Assembly (NCBI GenBank): GCA_032719365.1
Contig: CM064875.1
Location: 31,022,693 to 31,086,692, forward strand
From: Prinsepia uniflora
Taxonomy: Eukaryota; Streptophyta; Magnoliopsida; Rosales; Rosaceae
Length of the DNA stretch: 64,000 bases
Direction of reading: 5' to 3'
How positions within the stretch are numbered: the stretch's first letter is position 1; each line of letters starts with the position of its first letter. Both the position numbers and the translations under genes were made by a program. Shown here in pieces: positions 55,888 to 64,000 of the stretch. Below the pieces are notes generated by a model. The model searched no databases and was not told the origin of the DNA. It was given only the letters and a program-made list of their open reading frames with translations.

Positions 55888-58800
55888 ACCTTCCCTCCTA
55901 AAAGAATTTCTTCTTCAAAATTCCAACCGATCTAATCTCAAACGTTCTTCCCTCCTTAATTAGTTTCGTTCTAGAAATTTCAACTATCCTGATTCCACAA
56001 TCACCCCGTGGAAAGTTAAATCGACCTCGCAACACGTGTACACCCGTATACCAATTAATCGGAACAAAAACTTGTCCGTACCCAATCGTACCACTAGTAA
56101 TCACATCATATCGACTACATTCGACCCCGTCGAATGACAGAACCACACGTTTCGAATTGACACCACCTTTCAAATCTACTATTTCGTTGACGCGACCACC
56201 CGACTGTTTCTTTCTCAATCACTAACCTATTCTGGTATCTACTCCTACTGGGAGTCATCGGACCTCACTCAACACATCCACGTTGACACCTCCCGACAAT
56301 CTGACACCACTTGACCGTTGTCAATCGAAAACTGACACTTACCCACTTGTGGTTACACTAACCACCAATTTACTCATCTCGAGTGTACAACAATCAACAC
56401 CTCACTCTACCTGTATGTAACCGAACCCATCAGAACCCCTATGACCCAATGCACAGCATCCGATGTCTAGTCCACAACCTCAACTAATCCAATGGTATTG
56501 GAACCAATCCAGCTACCAGCACGCTCTCCGACATACCTCGGGTATAATCCGTATACCGTCACCAGGCACCACAAGCCTGCAAAGTATAGTACCTCGAACC
56601 ATGTACAAGGTACACACATCTATCCATCGACCAGCCTACAACCACCTAGGTCATAGCCAAACACGTTTCGAATAATGAAGTCCATTTGTCCAAACCCGCA
56701 TTAGACAAATTGAAACTCCACCCATCATTCAGTTCCAATTCCAAATCCGAATTCGCAATTTCGTAAGAAATCCCCAATCCAAACCCATACATCATATTCT
56801 TAATCCATTTCCAAATCCCAATCTGAAATAAATATTCCGTAAGCTAGCATTTGGAATAATCATTCCACACCCAAATCCAAAAATCCACTTTCAAGTTCCG
56901 AAATCGAATCCTGAATCGTCACCCAGAAATTCGATTCCAAAACCCGAAATCTCATTCACGTCTACCAAGACACACCAAAACCGAACCTATCGGTTACCGG
57001 CTCAATACATTCGATTGACTTCATAGGGAAGCAAATCCCAACATCCTCACGTCTAAGGTTGACAAAATTCGACCACGTCGGAAACCGACTCACCCAAGTA
57101 GTATACCATACGGGATTCACTGCGAAAAGAAGTCCAGTCCGGTCATTTACGACCCACGTACCAAAGTAAGGGTGATAAACTCTCCCCCTATCTGGATCAT
57201 CCAGATCACGACCCAGATTCAACACTGCATCCCCGACTACAACCGTCACGATCCTGCTTCACCTAGGATCCACACAGTTAACTACTAGACTCCAAACCAT
57301 AGGGTCTCACACCCTCAACTAATCTGCATACTGTCACAACGTTTGACAACCCACTCCCACAACTAAACCGATCAGTCAACGACGAGACACGCCGAGACTG
57401 TGGGTTCTCACTGATTACCTCGTATCGAACCTCGTCATCCCACCTAGTAAAAACCAAGGATGATCCAAAAACAATGACGCCAATACTCATCCTACGTGGA
57501 TGCAAATACGACTCGCTACACTCACCACGCCATGTAAACCAGCATCGTCTGCCACCCAGCAGAAAATGAGAAATCTCGTTTACCTAACTTCGACATACGC
57601 AACTCCTCCTGATGACCCCAAAACACACATGGGCCCATCAGCCAATACACGCTCAACGTACTGGTAACCACAATCGACGTCTGCCAGGGCAGAAGGTGAG
57701 AAGTCAACCCCAATGACTTCAGAATACCTATCACCAATGCGGAAACGAGCACTTCTCTCGTCCCCCAATCACAACTCTCCTCGAAACCAAAGTTCCAACT
57801 GTGTTCGGAACAGACATGCCCCCAATGAGGTGTCAAGTCCAACCACCGGACTTCCCATATCCAAAACTCACTTGGACAACCACGGGTCCGTACTCAACCC
57901 CCGAGTTTCCATGTGATTCACAATCACCAAAATCCCACATCTATACCACCAATGGTTTTTCTCGTGTTTTCCATTTCCAGTAATTTCCTTGTACTTCCTA
58001 GGGTTAGTAGAAACATACAACCACATCAATCTCGGAGTTGACAACAACTCCCCAATTCCACTAATTCTCAAATACCGAGCATATGTCCATCATAACAGAG
58101 TCACATCCCAACTCGTGGCTCATCACAATCTCAATCACCGACACTTGTATCAGCACACCGGCATCCAAACTAGTATCCGCACCCGCATACAAACATCCAC
58201 ACGAGCACACAGTGTGTGAGGTTCATAACCCTGGATCTCCGCTCATACCGAGTGACGATCCCGAATCACTACTCGTACTCCACCACTATGCGTCACACCA
58301 TTCTGACAATCCACATCAGGATAGTGAACATTCCCTGAATGTCCCCTGATTCTCAACTACTACGACCACACCAAATACCCTCGATAATCTGTCATCTCCA
58401 CAAGACTACCGTCCAACAATCATCGCTATCGAGATCCGTGTCCACACATCACACTAATACCCGGTCTTGCTCGGGATTCCATATTTTATCTCATACCGTA
58501 TCCGTGGATCGGATCCCATAGGTCTGACTAGACTCACTAGAGTCATCCACATGGTCATCCATGACCTCAGCCGCTCGTCGGAGCACAAGTTCTCTTCCAC
58601 AAATCATGACTAAGGTTCACCTTTCCAATCCAACATATACTAGGGTTCCACAATCACACTCTAAGGTTCAACCGAACCCAACTTCCCTCGGTAATATAAT
58701 CCACAGTCTGACCGACCCTGCGGTTCTGACATCGTATAGACGTCAGTTCCGATCCTACCATCACTCAACGTGGGTTCCACCAGAAAGGTCATCGGCTAAC

Positions 58801-59119
58801 TCCGATGTACCAATATCCCTCACACTAGCAATCACCACTAGGGATCACATTTCCTAATCACTGTTCAAATAGGGTTCCCTGAACCCAGTTGCGCCCAGCA
58901 GCACAACAATCTAATATCACCTGACCGAACCGGCGGTCCCACAATACCAGTTCATCACATACAACCCCACTTGGGTCGAATCACATTAACGCACGGCGTA
59001 TCGGGCCAATCACACTCTACCCACCATTCAAACCCAAAAACTATCTACCAGGTTTATAACGAACTGCAGCCCCAAGAGACATCACACCCTCGACCTGTGC
59101 TCACAAAAAGAGCAACCCT
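55888..59119 (-). other. Non-coding interior of LARD R
   Basis: Collinear on the minus strand with Z 30412-34058. Keeps hairpins seen in Z, such as ATTCGAC/GTCGAAT (about 56125-56141 here) and GTGGTTA/TAACCAC (about 56349-56366). The GGATTTGG-type degenerate repeat is at about 56690-56960. No protein domains; short ORFs on both strands have no support. Confidence 0.8.
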
Positions 59120-59131
59120 GCTCTGATACCA
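59120..59131 (-). promoter_or_regulatory. Primer-binding site, LARD R
   Basis: GCTCTGATACCA on the plus strand, the complement of TGGTATCAGAGC, three bases inside the 5' LTR end. Confidence 0.95.
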
Positions 59132-59134
59132 CGC

Positions 59135-61899
59135 TGACACGACCCATCCCAATCCCCCCGGGATTACCGTGGGATGTGTCATGCTCCCGTCTGACACGGA
59201 GTGTCAGACAAGGGATAACCTCAAGACACTACCCCCAACGGGCTGCTAGAGTGTGCAAGGATCGATGAAGGAGGCATACCATGTCCCGGTCTCCGCTGCA
59301 GTCGCATCCGCGATCAACCTGAAGGGATTTAAAACCAATAAAGGCTTTGAGTGGACGAAAATAAACAAGTTCATAAAATACATTTTATAAGACTTTATGC
59401 CCCTCAGTAAAAACGAATGCATGCATCAAAAACAGTAATCAAATATTTATTAGAAATAACCGTTAGGGCCTTAGCCCAGAAACCACAAACACATTTTCAC
59501 GTTGTTAAAGCGACGCGTGCTGCCCGGGGTCTCACCGGGTCCATATCTCTGACGTCCCAGATGTCTGACGTCGCAGACGTCTAATCATAGCAATCCTGCT
59601 CTTGAGTCATCATATGGTCCGGCTTTTCTGTACAATGACCCCTCGCAGGCAATGCACCGTGACTTCCCCAGTGTCCTATACACCTGGAGGAGACCATTAC
59701 ATATCCCCATATCGAGATGGTTTATGGAAAACAGTTTATCTTTCATTTCAAAAATACCACAAGGGCCCTGCCCCGAATTTCCATAAAACCATCACAAGTC
59801 CAAATACTTGATTTATTAAATCCAAAATCATTTATTCAATTCCATTTTAGGGTCCCCGACCCGAAATCACATTTATAAATCAACTAGGCCCCAAGCCCGA
59901 TTTCGTAAATCAACTGGGCCCCAAGCCCGATGTTATAACTCAAATGGGTCTCAGCCCGAGTTTACTTTATCAAGTAGATAACCGTTTCATGAAATCATAT
60001 CCAAACCACAAATATGGAAATCAGTGCAAAACTGGAAAACCTCGATTTACGTGCAAACACGTAAATCGCCTCGAAATGCGTAAAATCATATTAATTCACC
60101 AATATCCAAATCAAATCATATAATCACAAATATAATCATCATGAAACAGTTATGCATGCATAAAATTTATAAAACCAATGTCCACTCACAGACCGTTTAA
60201 CCATGCGCCTCGATACGCGTGCCATCGGCCTTCCTAGGCCCCGTCACTAACACCAGAACTCCCAAACCTGTTCATATCATATTAGTGGGTTACTAACCTC
60301 TTCATTAACATCCTATTCAAGTCTCGTAATTTTCTCGAATTTTCAACTATTTTTAAACTCGATTTAAAACCTTCGGACATCCGGAACAATGTCGGAACGG
60401 GGTCCGACTGACACGAATCCAACGCCAAAATGTTCTTTACATTGTATATGATAAAAGTCATTTTGAACTCACCTTGAAAAACCGTCCAACGTGCCGTCAC
60501 GCGTCGTCGTGAGTGGATGCGCGTGACACCCACGGGCCTGCTACAGTAGAAGCTACAGTCATCGTCCCAACCCGACTGACTGATAAACGGGTACGGTTGG
60601 CCCACGGCGTGACCCGGCTGGGATTCCGTCAATTCCAACTCGATTCCATCTGTTTTTGATCCTAACATGATCATTAACCATCCAATTAGGGTTCCATGTC
60701 CTTAATTAGCCTTAACAGCCCCATTAAACTCACCTTCGACCCGTGATCACCCAAACGGGTCAATCCCCAGAACTCACTATTTTCAGGACCATAACCAAAT
60801 TAACTTCACATTAAGCTTCTTAAGGCTAATATGAACTGAAACAAATGATCAATTTGACAAGAAATTACCTGGAAGTGATCGTCCAAGTCTCTGCAACTTC
60901 ACTGAAACAGGAACCTCTGTTCCAGCCCAACAGTGGTTGTTTCCTCTCGAATTTGATGAGATTCAGTTCCAATCACTCTAGAGGACTCAAACCGTCCTTC
61001 GTTTGCTCCAACAACCATCGGAGATTAAACTCTAAATTTTCCCCCCATTTTTCGATTTTCACGGTTTCAAAATCCCTAAAGTCTCCTCAGCCCGTTTTCT
61101 CTCCAAAATGATTCACTCAGCTCACTCTCAGTCCCTATAAACAAACAGCCCGTGGAAAAACCCCTCAGTGCCTCTGTGAATTGTCCCCCACAACTGACCC
61201 AAAACTGAAACAAAATGGTTGCATGTGCTCTGAGTTTCTCCCAGTCCAGAGCATGCAATGCTCCCACTCAGCCTCAAACTTCAAAACAGGGTTAAACAAC
61301 TCCCCCCAATGTCACTAACACAATTAAACAATCCCTTGGACTGATAACAAGCTTAAAAAATTTGATCACTCTATTCCACGGCTCCCCACTCACGGTTGTT
61401 TCAAATGTAACTGCCAAAATTACCATTTTGCCCTCAAATTGACAAATTACCAAAATGCCCTTCAACTTCCGTGACCCATCACTCGGTCACCCGATGTCCG
61501 TTTTTAGCGTGCCGCTTGTCGTTGTACTCAGGACATCGAGACCTACCTAACGGTCCTTGGCCGTCGGCCATCGGACCTCCCGGTCAAAAAGTCAACATTT
61601 TCGCCCTTTTCGTCTAAATTACGAAAATACCCTTGGACTTCCGAATGTCATAAATTTCACCACGAACGTTGGAATCGACCGTGCCACCCGTCTATGAACT
61701 CGTGACGTCCCAAACTACGTCACGGTCATCATTCAAAGTCCATTTGACCGCCCGAATTAAAAGTTAACGTTTTACCCACATAGGGGCAAAATTGTCATTT
61801 TGCATCGTTCGTCCGATTTCGCCCAACTAATCACCGATTAACCCCACTAATCATGATTAGTTACTAATTTAATCCTGGAATTCGGGACGGGTCGTTACA
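59135..61899 (-). repeat. LARD R 5' LTR (right copy)
   Basis: Plus-strand ends TGACACGACCC and GGGTCGTTACA. Landmarks: acceptor-like CCCTTCAG at 59319, arm TTTGAGTGGAC 59346-59356, one hairpin array near 59550-59580, partner arm GTCCACTCACA 60180-60190, donor-like CAG|GTAATT at 60868. Relative to the left copy it lacks one hairpin array (53546-53592 equivalent) and carries an extra stretch near 61025-61140, so indels offset to nearly equal length. Confidence 0.9.
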
Positions 61900-62441
61900 T
61901 TTCGGGTCGAGCCTATTAAGCCCACTTGTATCGGGCTTACGTGAGCTTTTGTAATAAACTATGTCTCAAATTTTAAAGTTACAAAAAAATATATGCATGA
62001 AAAAAAATATTAATAATGAAAAAAAATACTCAAGGGTATAAAAATGTTGGGCCTATTAAGTAGGTGGAGGTGTGGTTAGGGTTTGTATTGGGTATTGGGA
62101 TTTTAAAAATAAATTAGGTCGACTTGGGACTGAGATTTGTGTTTGGGTTGAAATATTAGTATTAAGAATGGATTGAGTATTATTTTTTAAATAATATGTA
62201 TTTTATATTTTCGGGCTTATGGGCTGGGTTGTTTATGGGCGGGTCAGACTGGGCTTACCGGGCTTTATCGGACTCGGACCTATCGGGTTTGAACACCATA
62301 AGCCCAAGCACAGCCCGCTTACTCTCGGGCCAGGCCGGCCCACGGCCCATAGCGGGTCGGGCCGGGCTTTTGTCCATCGGGCTTATCGGGCCCCCATAAG
62401 CCCATAGGGTTTTGGGCCAAATGGTGAGGGCTAGATTGACG

Positions 62442-63409
62442 TCCATACGGTGTCAGGACCGTAGGGTCGGTCAGGTTGTAGATTTTACTGCCCTTTACTA
62501 CTAGGTTCAGCGGAACCCCTAAGGTGTGATTTTGGAACCCTAAATCATGATGGATGGTCTGGAAAGGTAAACCCTAGTGGTGTTTGATGGCTTAGAAAAT
62601 AGGAGTACAACGGAGTTAGTTGAAGACCTTTGTAGGAAACCCTAGTATTTTTGACGTATGGTTCAGAAATGTGAGTCGGCGAGTGGTTGGGTTCTAGTGA
62701 CTTTTCGGAACTAAGACCGTTTGTCTGTCATGTCATGTCACCTTGGGTGATGGGACTGCACTATGTAGTCGAGGTTGTATCAATCGGTTAGACCTAGTTG
62801 GTTGTCGTACTACTTTAGTTGTGATGGATAGTTGGTGCAAGTGAGGTCATGGACGACCTGGTAGACGACATTGGTTGAGTCGAGTTAAGATTGGTTAGAA
62901 ATTAGTTGGACAGTTTTCTAGGGTTGGTACTTGTCGATGGAATCCCAGAGTGGGGATGTGGAGTAGTTAATACGGGCGATTGATTCCGTTGGATGCGAAG
63001 TCTTGATAGCGATGTCTAGTGGTTGGTCTACACAACTTTTGGCAGGCACTACTATCGAGATTGGTTGTAGTTGTGGTTATTGAGAATTAGGGGACGTTCA
63101 GGGAACATTTCCTTTTCTTGTATGAGCTGTTAGGATGACTGTACTCAGAGTTTTTGGGAACGAGAGAGGCAGAGTTTCTCCAGTTATAGCAGAGGTACGA
63201 GGTCGTTTCTCGGGATGAGCAAAGATCCAGGGTTGTCTGATTCACACATAGTGTGCCGGTGCTGGTGGTTGTGACTTCGATGAGTCACAAGTCGGGATAT
63301 GACTCTGTCATGATGGGCATATGTTCGGTATCTGTGGTCCATCATTGGATCTCGGATAGAGTTGGATTGGGCGGGATCCAGCAGGGATTGAGACGTGAGA
63401 ATCATTTTG
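62442..63409 (+). mobile_element. Fourth interior piece of LARD Y
   Basis: Collinear with about 30827-31850 of Z (GTCAG-ACCG-GGGTCGGTCAG, then the GGTTAGAC, GGTAGACGACATTGGTT and GGAATCCC(G/A)GAG(C/T)GGGGAT blocks). Ends where N inserted. Non-coding. Confidence 0.8.
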
Positions 63410-64000
63410 TGTAACGACCCGTCCCGACTTCTAGGATTAGATTAGTGACTAATAAAGGATTAGTGAGATTAATCGGTGATTAGTTGAGCGAAATCAGACG
63501 GACGGTGCAAAATGACCATTTTGTCCCTAGTCTTGAGAAAAATGTTTCCTTTTGACTTGGGGAGTCAAACGTACGAGGACCGATGACTATGACATAGATC
63601 AGGATGTCATGATTCCGTAGATAGGCGACACGTCGAAATCGGAAGTCGAACGGAGAAGTTATTGTCACGGGAGTGAAATCGGGGATTTACATCTTGGGAT
63701 CCGAATAAAATAATAATTAAAATCTGATTGGTTGGCTTAATAATGTGGGACCCTTGAATGAGTGACAAGTGTCACTCATCCTATTGGTCATTATACCTAA
63801 AAAGTGGATCTTAATCATGATTGGTGGGTTTTATATTAAAATATTAATTATGTTGATTATTTTATAATTCACTCATCCCCCATCTCCCATCATCCAACCG
63901 TCCATCTCTCCCAACCTTTCCATCCTTACCATCCAATTCACCTCCTCTGATCATCCTCACCAAACCTCACCTTCCCCGTGCACCTTCTCCATTTTCTCCC
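63410..64000 (+). mobile_element. LTR 'N', runs off the right edge
   Basis: Starts TGTAACGACCCGTCCCGAC at 63410 within the Y interior and matches the X/Z U3: TGAC boxes, then the palindrome at 63756-63781 (first base altered), then the pyrimidine-rich promoter-proximal part. Whether it is a solo LTR or the 5' end of a full element cannot be seen. Confidence 0.85.

Larger units (their letters stand above)
53127..61899 (-). mobile_element. Complete LARD 'R', reverse orientation
   Basis: 8773 bp on the minus strand. LTRs: 5' 59135-61899 (2765 bp) and 3' 53127-55887 (2761 bp). Flanks TTTTG (53122-53126) and TTTCG (61900-61904) are a 5-bp duplication with one mismatch. PBS complement 59120-59131; PPT complement just right of 55887. 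Interior 3.2 kb, non-coding and collinear with the interior of Z. Same non-autonomous family as X, Y and Z, but its LTRs carry mini-hairpin arrays like those of V. It interrupts the hAT-like element. Confidence 0.92.
52951..62433. mobile_element. hAT-like non-autonomous DNA transposon, split by LARD R
   Basis: Pieces 52951-53126 and 61905-62433, about 0.7 kb. Terminal inverted repeats of about 18 bp: TAGCCCTCGGCATTAGGC at the left and, reverse-complemented, TAGCCCTCACCATTTGGC at the right (three mismatches). Flanks GATTGACC (52943-52950) and GATTGACG (62434-62441) are an 8-bp duplication with one mismatch, and Z at about 30819-30826 has the single uninterrupted GATTGACG. Eight-base duplications are the mark of hAT elements. 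The ends are rich in GGGCCGGGC and AAGCCC words, as in many plant hAT elements. No transposase. Confidence 0.75.

Overview
This window reads as intergenic plant DNA made almost entirely of transposable elements nested inside one another. I see no host gene, rRNA, tRNA or CRISPR array. A seed plant (probably an angiosperm) is indicated by two plant LTR-retrotransposon lineages: a Ty3/Gypsy Tat-type element with a second RNase H and an antisense ORF, and a Tekay/Del-type chromovirus with a C-terminal chromodomain-like segment and an initiator-Met-tRNA primer site. I cannot name the species.

Layout, reconstructed from LTR ends (TG...CA), 5-bp target-site duplications (TSDs), primer-binding sites (PBS) and polypurine tracts (PPT). 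The base layer is a non-coding LTR element, Y. The end of its 5' LTR is 26463-27265, and its interior runs in pieces through 27266-27431, 36899-37025, 52718-52950 and 62442-63409. A sibling element X, whose start lies left of the window, sits in the Y LTR and ends at 26462. X carries P (reverse LTR, 1-2201) in its interior. Its 3' LTR, which starts at 2783, is split by a 14-kb Tat element (2840-16889, TSD GTGAG), a solo LTR S (18033-20868) and a short-LTR element T (22686-26322, TSD ACATA). The Tat 3' LTR is itself split by a solo LTR M (13980-16824, TSD GGACA). T holds a truncated reverse LTR Q (about 23186-25704).

In the Y interior lie: Z, a complete non-coding element with long LTRs (27432-36893, TSD GCCAT); W, a reverse solo LTR (37026-52712, TSD ACGAT), split by the chromovirus V (37546-50188, TSD TATAA), whose pol is split by solo LTR U (43576-46154, TSD TCCGG); a hAT-like DNA element (52951-62433, 8-bp TSD) split by R, a reverse-oriented sibling of Z (53127-61899); and N, an LTR running off the right edge (from 63410).

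Coding capacity is decayed. V keeps one open gag-protease frame, but its pol has several stops, two frameshifts and the U insertion. The Tat element has lost its reverse-transcriptase core and two integrase catalytic residues. X, Y, Z and R have no gag-pol and fit the definition of LARDs (large retrotransposon derivatives), so they would need proteins supplied by other elements. Z has nearly identical LTRs and looks recent.

The most interesting signal is inside the LTRs. Several LTR families of otherwise divergent sequence share one layout: a U3 with paired TGACGT/ACGTCA boxes, a long palindrome, a TATA box, a splice-donor-like site, a CATGCATG box, arrays of very short hairpins, a long-range inverted repeat (TGTGAGTGGAC ... 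GTCCACTCACA) that shows apparent compensatory changes, a pyrimidine-rich splice-acceptor-like site, and a terminal hairpin. I infer a conserved 1.4-4.9 kb-class structured leader (about 1.4-2 kb in intact LTRs), possibly an intron, that lies within the LTR itself.
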